NCBI GenBank assembly: GCA_937890825.1
Contig: CALADS010000068.1
Coordinates: 1-64,000, forward strand
Direction: 5' to 3'
From: an uncultured Bacteroides sp.
Lineage (GTDB): Bacteria > Bacteroidota > Bacteroidia > Bacteroidales > Bacteroidaceae
DNA length: 64,000 bases
This document shows positions 49,162-57,722 of the stretch, one piece after another; the first letter of the stretch is position 1; the number at the start of each line of letters is the position of its first letter. The position numbers and the translations under genes are program-made. The notes under the pieces were generated by a model. That model made no database searches and was not told the DNA's origin. It saw nothing but the letters and a program-made list of their open reading frames with translations.

Positions 49162-50397
49162 TTATTGCACCTCTACCTTCAACGGCTGACGCAACTGTGC
49201 AGCAAAACGATTCATATATTGATTCCAGGCAGCAGCATCTTTTATATCAGCTCTGTCCCAACCGAATCCCCAATAATACACATATTCAGCCCCCGGCTCA
49301 TACTCGCTGAATGCCAATACATGACCATCGGCATTATTGCGCTGCTTCTTTTCTTCTTTCGAGAACAACACTGTTTTGGCCTCCTTCACCTCGGCAGGGA
49401 AAGCCGCACCCAGGAAAATCTTGCCATTATCCGGTCCAGTAGTTGGATCCACATATGTGATATAACCGGCAGCAGCATCAGCCACTACAGCTCCATCTGG
49501 CTCATGAAGTACGATTCCAGTCACGATAGGCATAGCCTCGGTAAGATTCGTATAAGATACAGCTGTACGGTTTAGATGCGAACCAGCATCCAGCGTGATG
49601 ATACGCGTTTCTACCACGGTACTGTCGCCCTTCACCGTCAACGGTGTAAATTCCAGTTTCACAGTAAAACGCAAAGGACCATTATCCAAAATTTCCTGGT
49701 TCTTATAACACCAAGGATAGATAATGCTATCACCCTGAACCAATGCAGCCACACCGGCACCCAACGTAGGACCTACCGCATAGCAATCCATACCATAACC
49801 ATGGTCTACATGATAAGAATATTTTCTTCTGAGTTCCTGAGCAGCCTTCGGGTCTTTCTTTTCCAATTCCTTGATGCGAGCCCATTTTTCTGCATTCGTT
49901 TCATTGGCATACAGTTCCTCCAAAACAGGTTCAGAAGTACCACGCTTGGTAAACAAATCGTAACCAAATCCTCTTTCCCCTTTCTGCTGCAACACCGGAC
50001 CATACGCACGGAATCCTACCAGATCATTCTCCCATGCCATATCATCCATTCGTTCGGGATATACCCGACCACAAGCCTTTACAGCCACTTCTGTAGGTAC
50101 ACCGGGCTGAATGGTATACACTGTCTGTGCGCCGGCAGCCACTTGGGCGGGAAAAATCAGTTTTTCATCATACGTCACCTGATAAGGCACCTGTTCACCC
50201 TCTTTATTCAATACCACTATGCTGGCAGTATCGGCCAATTTCAAGTCATTGGAAATCTCCGCCATAGACAATTCAACCATTTCTCCAACCCGTTCAAAAT
50301 CTAAAGGATTGGTAACCTTTACCGTCAGTTCAGTCTTTTCTGATCCACATGCCAGACAAAGAAAAGCTGCCACGGATAAAAACAAAACTTTCTTCAT
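49162..50397 (-). CDS. DUF4861 lipoprotein
   Basis: 411 residues. Lipobox CLAC at Cys 17. The pattern PLDFERVGEMVELSMAEI, VVLNKEGEQVPYQVTYD and RVYPERMDDMAWENDLVGFR is typical of DUF4861, a periplasmic or surface family near uronate and pectin-type sugar genes in Bacteroidota. The last third has YWGFGWDRADIKDAAAWNQY. It follows the SDR gene by 98 bp on the same strand, so the two may form an operon for oxidised sugar use. Enzyme activity unproven. Confidence 0.85.
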   Translation of the reverse strand: MKKVLFLSVAAFLCLACGSEKTELTVKVTNPLDFERVGEMVELSMAEISNDLKLADTASIVVLNKEGEQVPYQVTYDEKLIFPAQVAAGAQTVYTIQPGVPTEVAVKACGRVYPERMDDMAWENDLVGFRAYGPVLQQKGERGFGYDLFTKRGTSEPVLEELYANETNAEKWARIKELEKKDPKAAQELRRKYSYHVDHGYGMDCYAVGPTLGAGVAALVQGDSIIYPWCYKNQEILDNGPLRFTVKLEFTPLTVKGDSTVVETRIITLDAGSHLNRTAVSYTNLTEAMPIVTGIVLHEPDGAVVADAAAGYITYVDPTTGPDNGKIFLGAAFPAEVKEAKTVLFSKEEKKQRNNADGHVLAFSEYEPGAEYVYYWGFGWDRADIKDAAAWNQYMNRFAAQLRQPLKVEVQ

Positions 50398-50494
50398 ATT
50401 CAGTGTTTCTTTCTAAACAAAAAATGACGCAGACAACTCGGATTCCTATGTAAGCCTCCGTGCTACCTGCGCCACTAAAACTTATCTCTTCGAA

Positions 50495-51298
50495 TTATTT
50501 CGGCTGTTTACCAATATAAGCCAAGATACCACCATCCACATACAGGATGTGACCGTTCACAGCATTAGAAGCCTCAGATGCCAGGAACACAGCAGGACCT
50601 GTCAATTCCTGAGGATCGAGCCAACGACCAGCGGGAGTCTTAGCGCAGATGAATGAATCGAACGGATGACGGCTACCGTCAGCTTGCTTTTCACGCAGCG
50701 GAGCTGTTTGCGGAGTAGCGATGTAACCCGGGCCGATACCATTACATTGGATGTTGTATTCACCGTATTCAGAACAGATGTTACGAGTCAACATCTTCAA
50801 ACCGCCCTTAGCAGCAGCATAAGCAGATACAGTTTCGCGACCCAATTCAGACATCATAGAGCAGATGTTGATAATCTTACCTGCACGTTTTTCCATCATG
50901 GCGGGCAACACAGCCTTAGCTACGATAAACGGAGCATTCAAGTCGATATCGATTACTCGGCGGAAATCAGCAGCTTCCATTTCGTGCATCGGAATACGAC
51001 GAATGATACCGGCATTGTTTACCAAGATATCCACTGTACCTACTTCTTCTGCAATCTTAGCAACCATGGCTTGTACAGCGGGTTCGTCAGTTACGTCACA
51101 TACATAACCGTGAGCCTTGATACCCTTTTCTGCGTAAGCAGCCATACCTTTATCGACCAATTCCTGATTGATATCGTTGAAGCAAATTGTAGCACCTTGT
51201 TCTGCAAATGCAGAAGCAATAGCAAAACCAATACCATAAGAAGCACCTGTAACCAGAGCTACTTTACCTTCGAGAGAAAAATTCAAAAACTGATTCAT
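50495..51298 (-). CDS. SDR oxidoreductase, gluconate 5-dehydrogenase/KduD-like
   Basis: 267 residues. NAD(P)-binding TGASYGIGFAIA, NNAG at 92-95, catalytic Ser in NICSMMSELG, Y-x3-K in AYAAAKGG, and PGYIATPQT. The whole matches gluconate 5-dehydrogenases and 2-deoxy-D-gluconate 3-dehydrogenases (KduD), which act in uronate breakdown. The DUF4861 neighbour supports this. KduI is not in the window. Confidence 0.9.
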   Translation of the reverse strand: MNQFLNFSLEGKVALVTGASYGIGFAIASAFAEQGATICFNDINQELVDKGMAAYAEKGIKAHGYVCDVTDEPAVQAMVAKIAEEVGTVDILVNNAGIIRRIPMHEMEAADFRRVIDIDLNAPFIVAKAVLPAMMEKRAGKIINICSMMSELGRETVSAYAAAKGGLKMLTRNICSEYGEYNIQCNGIGPGYIATPQTAPLREKQADGSRHPFDSFICAKTPAGRWLDPQELTGPAVFLASEASNAVNGHILYVDGGILAYIGKQPK

Positions 51299-51357
51299 AA
51301 TATTAATATTTAATTATTATATGATATAAGCATGCACACCGTTTGCGTACACAGTTG

Positions 51358-51365
51358 CAAATGTA
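51358..51365 (-). promoter_or_regulatory. Promoter -7 box of the SDR-DUF4861 unit
   Basis: The minus strand reads TACATTTG, matching TAnnTTTG, 60 bp before the ATG. Confidence 0.6.
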
Positions 51366-51625
51366 GGAAAAGAAAATGAAAAGGAAATACAATATTGTAT
51401 GAAAACTATATCAATTTTGTACAAATGATTCAATAGTCCATAAAAAACGGATACCCGCTACACCCTACGACACAACAGCCCATGAAGGGTGCGCCTTACT
51501 CGCCCGGATAGGCAGCGGATGAAAAATGAAAGGTAAAGAAAAGGATACTAGTCTGATATATAGCTTTTTAAAAAGAAAATTCTGCAAGATGCCCAGAAGC
51601 AGAAATCCTTCTTTCCCTCCCTCAA

Positions 51626-51698
51626 CCTACAGTGAAAATTTCCTCTACCTACAGCCTAAAAATCCGTTACCTACAGTTCGCCGAAATGAGTGGTACAG
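51626..51698 (+). repeat. Four 7-mers phased every 22 bp (array B)
   Basis: CCTACAG starts at 51626, 51648 and 51670, and the weaker GGTACAG at 51692: exactly 22 bp each time, with unlike sequence in between. Same design as array A at 23425. Confidence 0.7.
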
Positions 51699-51753
51699 GT
51701 AGTAAAAAAGCAAAAGCTTGCACCGCGTTTTGAAATATTAACGTATTGGTATA

Positions 51754-51782
51754 TTGTTTATTACGAAACTTTCGTATATTTG
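51754..51782 (+). promoter_or_regulatory. Promoter of the blaI-like gene
   Basis: TTGTTT at 51754 and TATATTTG at 51775, spaced 21 bp. Its presence inside the longest possible frame shows that translation must start later, at 51808 or 51811. CGAAACTTTCG (51764-51774) is a palindrome between the boxes and a possible site for the BlaI-like repressor. Confidence 0.7.
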
Positions 51783-51807
51783 CGATAATCTCGTAACAAA
51801 CAATATT

Positions 51808-52173
51808 ATGATGGAAAAATTAAGTCTACAGGAAGAAGAAGTCATGCTTCACATTTGGAATATGGGCTCATGTACGGTGAAAGAAATAGTAGAACGATTG
51901 CCGGAACCTGTTCCCCCGTACACCACCGTGGCTTCCATTGTGAAAAACCTGGAGAGGAAGCGGTATGTCAGTGCCAAGCGGATAGGCAATACCTATCTCT
52001 ATACTCCCATTCTGGAAGAGAGCGACTACAAACGCACTTTTCTGACCGGCTTTGTGCGCAACTATTTTGCCAACTCATTTAAAGAAATGGTGAGCTTCTT
52101 TGCCAAAGACCAGAAAATCACCTCCGACGATTTGAAGGAGATTATTGCTATGATTGAAAAAGGAAAGGACTGA
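51808..52173 (+). CDS. BlaI/MecI/CopY-family repressor
   Basis: 121 residues (MMEKLSLQEEEVMLHIWNMG). The winged helix is clear: SCTVKEIVERLPEPVPPYTT followed by VASIVKNLERKRYVSAKRIG, and a helical dimer tail ends IIAMIEKGKD. BlaI repressors are cleaved after signalling by an M56 sensor, and such a gene follows 3 bp later. It probably represses its own operon through the palindrome in its promoter. Confidence 0.92.
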   Translation: MMEKLSLQEEEVMLHIWNMGSCTVKEIVERLPEPVPPYTTVASIVKNLERKRYVSAKRIGNTYLYTPILEESDYKRTFLTGFVRNYFANSFKEMVSFFAKDQKITSDDLKEIIAMIEKGKD

Positions 52174-52176
52174 ATT

Positions 52177-53736
52177 ATGATGTGGATTTATCTACTGAAA
52201 GCCAATGTGGCACTAGGAGTGCTCTATGCATTCTACCGCCTGTTCCTCGAAAAAGATACATTCTTCGAATGGCGGCGTACTGCCCTGCTCGGATGTTTCG
52301 CATTGGCAGCCTTAGTACCTCTGCTGAATGCCGAGGCTTGGATTACGACGCAAAAACCTATGATGGCAGCGGCTCAGCTTTATGCCGATACCGTACTTCC
52401 GACTACGGAATTTACAGCCACCTCTACTACCGCCGACTGGCAACAGATAATCCTGATTAGCCTCCAAGCCATATATGGATTGGGCGTATTCGCCCTGGGG
52501 CTCCGACTCTGCATCCAATTTGGAAGTTTGATGCACCTGCTTTGCCATTCCACAGTCTCGTCCATTCATGGCGTACGGGTTCGTCTGCTCAGTCGTCCGT
52601 ATGGGCCTTTCTCTTTCTTTCATTGGATATTCATCTGTCCGCAGATACATGATTCAGAAGAGTTAAATGAAATCCTGGCGCACGAACTGACTCATGTCCG
52701 CCAATGGCATTCGGCCGACGTGCTGCTCAGCGAGCTGGCCTGCATCTTCTGCTGGTTCAACCCCTTTGTCTGGCTGATGCGCCGTGAAATCAGGAACAAC
52801 CTGGAATACCTGGCCGATGCCCGTGTATTGGCGCAAGGCTATAACCCTAAAATCTACCAGTATCATTTATTGGGTCTCTCACATCAAAAGGCTGCAGCAA
52901 CTCTCTATAACAACTTTAATGTGTTACCTTTAAAAAAACGTATTCGTATGATGAACCGAAAAAGAACTCATTCATGGGGAAAGATGAAATATGCGTTCTT
53001 CTTTCCTTTGGCAGCCTTGCTGTTATTAATCAGCAACATAGAAACGGTGGCGCGTACCACCCGGCAACTGGCTACGGAAATGCTTCAACCCTCTGCTACG
53101 GCCGATGAAGAAGTCACCATCAAAGGCAAGGTAATTGATAAAAATGGAAAACCCATACAGGGAGTGAAAATCTTGGCCGATCGCCAGTATATGAAAAAGG
53201 TGATTGTGACACCAGCCGACGGAAGTTTTAATCTTAAAATCAGCCTCCAAGCCATTCTGATGATAAACTATACATACGAGGATGGTCGTGAACTGGCTAT
53301 AGCAAAACGGGTGAAGAAAATCTCTCCAGAGGAACGGGCGAACCTGATTATTACCTTCGATGAAAAAGTATGGGGAAATGTGTTGCATAATACCGAACAT
53401 GGTACGCCCGACGACCCCATCTATGAAGTAGTTGAAAAAATGCCCCATTTCCCCGGTGGCGGCATCGCAGAAATGAAAGAATTCCTAAACAAGAATATGC
53501 GTTATCCTGCCGCTGCCAAGGAGAAAGGTATTCAAGGCAGGGTGATTCTCTCTTTCGTAGTGGATAAGGAGGGCAACATTACTCTTCCTACACTTATTAA
53601 GGGGGTCAGTCCCGAGCTGAATGAAGAAGCCATCCGCCTGGTGAAAGCCATGCCTAAATGGGAACCCGGACGGCAAAACGGAAAACCCGTACGGGTGAAG
53701 TTCACGATTCCTGTTGAATTCAGGCTCAATAGATAA
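52177..53736 (+). CDS. BlaR1-like M56 peptidase with TonB C-terminal domain
   Basis: 519 residues. Four or so membrane helices flank an M56 metalloprotease: EILAHELTHVRQWHSADVLL near 165 gives the HExxH site (HELTH). After residue 310 a carboxypeptidase-regulatory-like beta domain (KGKVIDKNGKPIQGVKILAD) is followed by a TonB C-terminal domain (MRYPAAAKEKGIQGRVILSF near 435, KWEPGRQNGKPVRVKFTIPV at the end). So a sensor protease is fused to a TonB-type tail, as often in Bacteroidota. It probably senses the envelope and inactivates the BlaI-like partner; signal unknown. Confidence 0.9.
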   Translation: MMWIYLLKANVALGVLYAFYRLFLEKDTFFEWRRTALLGCFALAALVPLLNAEAWITTQKPMMAAAQLYADTVLPTTEFTATSTTADWQQIILISLQAIYGLGVFALGLRLCIQFGSLMHLLCHSTVSSIHGVRVRLLSRPYGPFSFFHWIFICPQIHDSEELNEILAHELTHVRQWHSADVLLSELACIFCWFNPFVWLMRREIRNNLEYLADARVLAQGYNPKIYQYHLLGLSHQKAAATLYNNFNVLPLKKRIRMMNRKRTHSWGKMKYAFFFPLAALLLLISNIETVARTTRQLATEMLQPSATADEEVTIKGKVIDKNGKPIQGVKILADRQYMKKVIVTPADGSFNLKISLQAILMINYTYEDGRELAIAKRVKKISPEERANLIITFDEKVWGNVLHNTEHGTPDDPIYEVVEKMPHFPGGGIAEMKEFLNKNMRYPAAAKEKGIQGRVILSFVVDKEGNITLPTLIKGVSPELNEEAIRLVKAMPKWEPGRQNGKPVRVKFTIPVEFRLNR

Positions 53737-53774
53737 ATTGATATATAATGCGGTAAAATAAATTCTCTCTGTAA

Positions 53775-53822
53775 AAAAATAGCCTGTTTTTATTTGATTT
53801 TACAAAGAAACAGGCTATTTTT
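53775..53822 (+). terminator. Terminator after the M56 gene
   Basis: AAAAATAGCCTGTTT pairs with AAACAGGCTATTTTT over an 18-nt loop. Confidence 0.85.
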
Positions 53823-53853
53823 ATCCCATTATATCTCTTAGAATCTATACTTT

Positions 53854-54732
53854 ATGAAAACCTTGCTCATATTACTATTATTCAGTTTCTGTACGCTGCT
53901 TATTGGAGCGCAGACCGAAGAGAAAGTACTGTGTGGCGTGGTGCAAGATGAACGGACTCTTCTGCCGCTGGAGGGTGTCAGCGTGATTCTACAAAGTAAA
54001 GATGGCAAGTATATGTACGGTTCTGCTCTGACCGATAATCAGGGACGTTTTACCCTTCGTTACACAGACCGTCCAGACAGCCTATTCCTTCTTATTTCGG
54101 GCTTTAATGTCAAGAGCAAGCGCATCCCGGTAGCGAAAAAAACACAGGATTTACAAATTACCGCTATCAGTCACACCATGCAGATTCGGGAAGTGGTGAT
54201 TAAATCGCCTCCGATTGAACGGAATGGAGACACCTTGCAGTATAACGTAAGCAGCTTTATAAGCGAAACAGACCGGAAGATAGGCGATGTCTTAAAAAGA
54301 CTTCCCGGCATTGAAGTGCAACCGAACGGTGAAATCCGATATCAGGGGGTGAGCATCAATAAATTTGATGTAGAGGGGATTGATGTATTTGGCGGACGTT
54401 ACGGACTGGGTACCAATAATATCCGGGCAGCCGACATTGCCAAGGTGGAAGTGATAGAGAATCATTCCCCGTTAAAGGTGCTGAAAGATTTAGACCTCTC
54501 CACCCGGGCGGCTGTCAACCTCAAGTTAAAGAATTCTTCGAAAGGGGTATGGAGTGGCCATGCCAAATGGGGAGTGGGCTACGAACCGGTCAGTTGGAAT
54601 ACAGAAACCTTGTATATGTATCTTAGCCGAAATTTTCAAAACTTCAATTTCTATAAAACCAATAATACAGGTGATGATTATGAGAAAGAGTTGGTTTCCT
54701 TTTGGGCTCTCTTCTGGGCTATCAGAAAATAA
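53854..54732 (+). pseudogene. TonB-receptor-like protein, truncated
   Basis: 292 residues. Signal peptide (1-19, ending LIGAQ), CarboxypepD_reg-like domain (VCGVV-type start CGVVQDERTLLPLEGVSVIL), then a plug-like region (GDTLQYNVSSFISETDRKIG, DVLKRLPGIEVQPNGEIRYQ, INKFDVEGIDVFGGRYGLGT) and the first strands of a beta barrel. Family members have about 850-950 residues, so two thirds of the barrel is missing. The frame ends in SFWALFWAIRK, unlike the family, just before a tRNA terminator, which points to a deletion joining this gene to the tRNA-Gln locus. A folded plug-only product is conceivable. Confidence 0.75.
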
Positions 54733-54772
54733 GAAAGCCCCAAAAGACTGTCTCTTAGGGCTTTTCTTTGAT
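54733..54772 (-). terminator. Terminator of tRNA-Gln
   Basis: GAAAGCCC and GGGCTTTTC pair with a long loop, just downstream of the tRNA on the minus strand. Confidence 0.65.
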
Positions 54773-54778
54773 TGGTTG

Positions 54779-54849
54779 TTGGACTACCAGGATTCGAACC
54801 TGGACAAACAGAACCAAAACCTGTTGTGCTACCATTACACCATAGTCCA
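54779..54849 (-). tRNA. tRNA-Gln (UUG anticodon)
   Basis: The minus strand folds as a full cloverleaf: acceptor TGGACTA/TAGTCCA, anticodon arm ACAGG-TTTTGGT-TCTGT with anticodon TTG, T arm CCAGG-TTCGAAT-CCTGG. CCA is not encoded. A promoter lies 30 bp upstream. Confidence 0.95.
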
Positions 54850-54878
54850 AACATAGGGCTTTCTGTTAAAAAGCGGTG

Positions 54879-54886
54879 CAAAGATA
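54879..54886 (-). promoter_or_regulatory. tRNA-Gln promoter -7 box
   Basis: The minus strand reads TATCTTTG, then CACC; fits TAnnTTTG. Confidence 0.65.
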
Positions 54887-54947
54887 GAGATATTCTGTTT
54901 ATCCTCCAAATATTTTATCTACTTTTTTAGTTCTATCCCTAAAAAAG

Positions 54948-56240
54948 TCATTTTACAATGACCAGATAATAGTTTTTCTTACCGCGTTGTACCAAGAGAT
55001 ACTTATCATCCAACAAATCGGCTACGGTAATTTCCTGGTCGAAAGCAGACAGTTTTTCTTTATTCAAAGATACACCGCCCCCCTGCACCAGCTTGCGCAT
55101 TTCGCCCTTGGATGCAAAGATGGCTGCGTGTTCCGTAAAGAGGTCTACTGCTTTTACGCCGGCTGTCAGCCCGTCGCGAGAGACTTCAAACTGCGGTACA
55201 CCTTCGAATACAGCCAACAAGGTATCTTCATCCAGTTTCTTCAACGCTTCTGAAGTAGCATTGCCGAAAAGTATGTTGGAAGCATCTACTGCTGCATTGT
55301 AATCGGCTTCGGAGTGAACCATGATGGTTACTTCCTTAGCCAGACGTTTCTGCAACACACGCAAATGAGGAGCTGCATCATGCTCGGCTGTCAACGCTTC
55401 GATTTCTTCACGAGAGAGGGCCGTAAAGATTTTAATGTAACGCTTGGCATCTTCATCGCTTACATTCAGCCAGAACTGGTAGAACTTATAAGGAGAAGTG
55501 TAGCGGGGATCCAGCCAGATATTGCCCGACTCTGTCTTGCCAAACTTACCTCCATCAGCTTTTGTAATCAGCGGACAAGTCAGCGCAAACACTTCGCCTC
55601 CATTGGTACGACGAATCAGTTCGGCACCGGTAGTAATATTACCCCATTGGTCTGAACCACCCATCTGCAGACGACATCCTTTGGTTTCATACAAATGAAG
55701 GAAGTCATAACCTTGCAGCAACTGATAGGTAAACTCTGTAAAGGAAAGTCCGTCACGCGCTTCACCATTCAGACGTTTCTTCACAGAATCCTTTGCCATC
55801 ATATAATTTACGGTAATGTGTTTACCTACCTCACGGGCAAAATCCAAGAAACTGAAATCCTTCATCCAGTCGTAATTGTTCACCAGTTCCGCACGATTGG
55901 GTGCATCTGAATCAAAATCCAGGAACTTGCTCAACTGCTTTTTCATTCCCTCCATGTTATGACGGAGCGTTTCTTCTGTCAGCAGGTTACGTTCTGCCGA
56001 TTTGCCGGAAGGGTCACCAATCATACCGGTAGCTCCTCCAATCAACGCCAACGGTTTATGGCCACAACGCTGGAAGTGACGCAGAATCATCACACTGCAC
56101 AAGTGACCAATGTGCAGAGAATCGGCAGTAGGGTCAAAGCCGATGTAAGCCGTTACCTGTTCCTTGGCAAGGAGTTCTTCGGTACCCGGCATCATATCGT
56201 GGAGCATGCCACGCCATCTTAATTCTTCTACAAAATTCAT
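54948..56240 (-). CDS. tyrS: Tyrosyl-tRNA synthetase
   Basis: 430 residues, full length. AYIGFDPTADSLHIGHL carries the HIGH box, GGSDQWGNITTGAELIRR the tyrosine pocket, KFGKTESGN the KMSKS-like loop, and the C-terminal S4 domain (VQGGGVSLNKEKLSAFD) binds tRNA. It charges tRNA-Tyr. Single gene with its own promoter. Confidence 0.97.
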   Translation of the reverse strand: MNFVEELRWRGMLHDMMPGTEELLAKEQVTAYIGFDPTADSLHIGHLCSVMILRHFQRCGHKPLALIGGATGMIGDPSGKSAERNLLTEETLRHNMEGMKKQLSKFLDFDSDAPNRAELVNNYDWMKDFSFLDFAREVGKHITVNYMMAKDSVKKRLNGEARDGLSFTEFTYQLLQGYDFLHLYETKGCRLQMGGSDQWGNITTGAELIRRTNGGEVFALTCPLITKADGGKFGKTESGNIWLDPRYTSPYKFYQFWLNVSDEDAKRYIKIFTALSREEIEALTAEHDAAPHLRVLQKRLAKEVTIMVHSEADYNAAVDASNILFGNATSEALKKLDEDTLLAVFEGVPQFEVSRDGLTAGVKAVDLFTEHAAIFASKGEMRKLVQGGGVSLNKEKLSAFDQEITVADLLDDKYLLVQRGKKNYYLVIVK

Positions 56241-56298
56241 ATTTATTCATTATTTAAGTTCTACCATCACAAAGCACTCTTTTCTAAAGAGCTGCACG

Positions 56299-56306
56299 CA
56301 AAAGTA
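56299..56306 (-). promoter_or_regulatory. tyrS promoter -7 box
   Basis: The minus strand reads TACTTTTG, then CGTG, 59 bp before the ATG. Confidence 0.6.
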
Positions 56307-56332
56307 CGACTCTTTCTCTGAAGATACAACTC

Positions 56333-56968
56333 TTACTGCTTAAAAAAGACGTCCTTTACATTTCGGGCTACCGATTCAAAAAGGTCCTCATACGAACACC
56401 CTCTTACTAAAGCCACCTGCCTATATAACTGATAAATATCCTTATCACATTCATCGGTTTCCAAAAAGAGACGGTTGGCAGGAACCCGCAGCAGTGCAGC
56501 TTCTTGAAAGCGAAAGCCAAACGACAGATAAAAACCGTGATGCAACAGCATATCGGCCAACGCTGCTTTTCCACGAAAACCATGAATAATCCAGGGCTGC
56601 ACAGGACGCAGTTCACGCTTCAGCCGTACAAGTTCATCTACAGCCTTTACCAAGTGAATCAAGACCGGCTTGGCCACCCGTTCTGCCCACTCTACCTGTT
56701 TTCTGAACACCAGTTCTTGCAGTTTCATGGGTGTCTGAGCCAACTTATCCAGTCCTGCTTCCCCTATTGCCAGCACCTGCGGATGTAGAATCTGTTCTTC
56801 AAAAACAGTCCATTCCATCGGAACATCTCCCTGAATATACCAAGGATGAATGCCCACAGAATACCAGCATCCTTCTTCCAAAACAAATGAATCGGGAAAA
56901 CAGTTCACTATAGCTCTTCCCTTCTGCAAAGAAACGCCGTGAGTATGTATATCTATCGGATAATTCAT
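56333..56968 (-). CDS. TatD-family metal-dependent hydrolase
   Basis: 211 residues, somewhat shorter than typical TatD (about 260). DIHTHG gives the first His pair, AIGEAGLDKL the Glu, VLIHLVKA and IIHGFRG two His, and LFLETDECD the Asp. TatD enzymes are 3'-5' nucleases or related esterases. The start overlaps the yidD stop (ATGA), so it is the third gene of the rnpA-yidD-tatD unit. Confidence 0.88.
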   Translation of the reverse strand: MNYPIDIHTHGVSLQKGRAIVNCFPDSFVLEEGCWYSVGIHPWYIQGDVPMEWTVFEEQILHPQVLAIGEAGLDKLAQTPMKLQELVFRKQVEWAERVAKPVLIHLVKAVDELVRLKRELRPVQPWIIHGFRGKAALADMLLHHGFYLSFGFRFQEAALLRVPANRLFLETDECDKDIYQLYRQVALVRGCSYEDLFESVARNVKDVFFKQ

Positions 56969-57228
56969 GGCACCGGATCATAGCCAGAGCCTCCCCATGG
57001 ATGACATCGCAGCAAACGTCTGACTGTGAGATACAACCCCTTGAAAGGGCCATGTTTTCTAATGGCTTCTACTGCATACTGCGAACAAGTAGGCGTGAAG
57101 CGGCACGACGGACCTAAAAGCGGAGAGATACAACGCTGATAAAAAAATATAGGAACAAGCAGCAAGTACGAGAACAGTCGGGAAAGCACCCTACACCCTG
57201 TCTGCCAAATGAAACAGACCTTTTTCAT
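56965..57228 (-). CDS. yidD: Membrane protein insertion efficiency factor
   Basis: 87 residues. YQRCISPLLGPSCRFTPTCS followed by QYAVEAIRKHGPFKG and RCHPWGGSGYDPVP are the YidD signature with its conserved Cys residues. An N-terminal extension of about 25 residues is hydrophobic (LFSYLLLVPIFF). It helps YidC-dependent insertion. Overlaps rnpA (ATGA) and tatD (ATGA). Confidence 0.95.
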   Translation of the reverse strand: MKKVCFIWQTGCRVLSRLFSYLLLVPIFFYQRCISPLLGPSCRFTPTCSQYAVEAIRKHGPFKGLYLTVRRLLRCHPWGGSGYDPVP

Positions 57229-57602
57229 AACTTCTCTACAAGGCGAGACAAGGCTGTTTTCATCCGTTCTTCTATCAAGGCAGAATCCAACAGCTCATCC
57301 GATAGATAAATAAACGCAATGGCCAAACGATCGCCTCTCACAGCCAGCGCATCTGTCAGCATCTGTTGATTTAAACGATAAGCCTCCCGAATCTGTCGCT
57401 TTACCCGATTACGCTTCACAGCCCGTTTGAACCTTCTTTTAGAAACGCTTACCAAGATAGATACAGGCGCTTCCAATTCCTCTACAGGCAGATACACTAC
57501 CCGTAAAGGGAATACAGCAAACGAACGGGCATTTCCGGAAAACATGCTGTCAATCACCTTCTTTTTATTTAGTCGTTCCGACTTACGCAGTGTATAGGCC
57601 AT
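57225..57602 (-). CDS. rnpA: Ribonuclease P protein component
   Basis: 125 residues. LRKSERLNKKKVIDSMFSGN at the start, VSVSKRRFKRAVKRNRVKRQ (the RNR box) and IREAY. It binds the RNase P RNA and helps mature tRNA 5' ends. First gene of the unit; rpmH is not adjacent, as usual in Bacteroidota. Confidence 0.95.
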   Translation of the reverse strand: MAYTLRKSERLNKKKVIDSMFSGNARSFAVFPLRVVYLPVEELEAPVSILVSVSKRRFKRAVKRNRVKRQIREAYRLNQQMLTDALAVRGDRLAIAFIYLSDELLDSALIEERMKTALSRLVEKL

Positions 57603-57635
57603 AGCATACGATTATTATAATAGAAATAATAGAAC

Positions 57636-57690
57636 AACGCGGATAACACGGCGTTATATAACCATTCGCGTTACCCGCGTCATCCGCGTT
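57636..57690. terminator. Hairpin between hemD and rnpA
   Basis: AACGCGGAT pairs with ATCCGCGTT with a 37-nt middle that contains smaller GCGTTA/TAACGC pairs. A T-run follows on the plus side and a weaker U-rich tract on the minus side, where hemD transcription would end. Confidence 0.6.
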
Positions 57691-57722
57691 TTTACAAAAA
57701 AAATCTTTATTCCAAAAAGTCT

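Larger units (their letters stand above)
51299..51807. other. 509-bp intergenic region with two promoters and a phased array
   Basis: Divergent genes on both sides. It holds TACATTTG (minus strand, 51365-51358) for the SDR gene, the phased 7-mer array at 51626-51698 and the BlaI-gene promoter (51754-51782). No open frame is credible. Confidence 0.7.
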
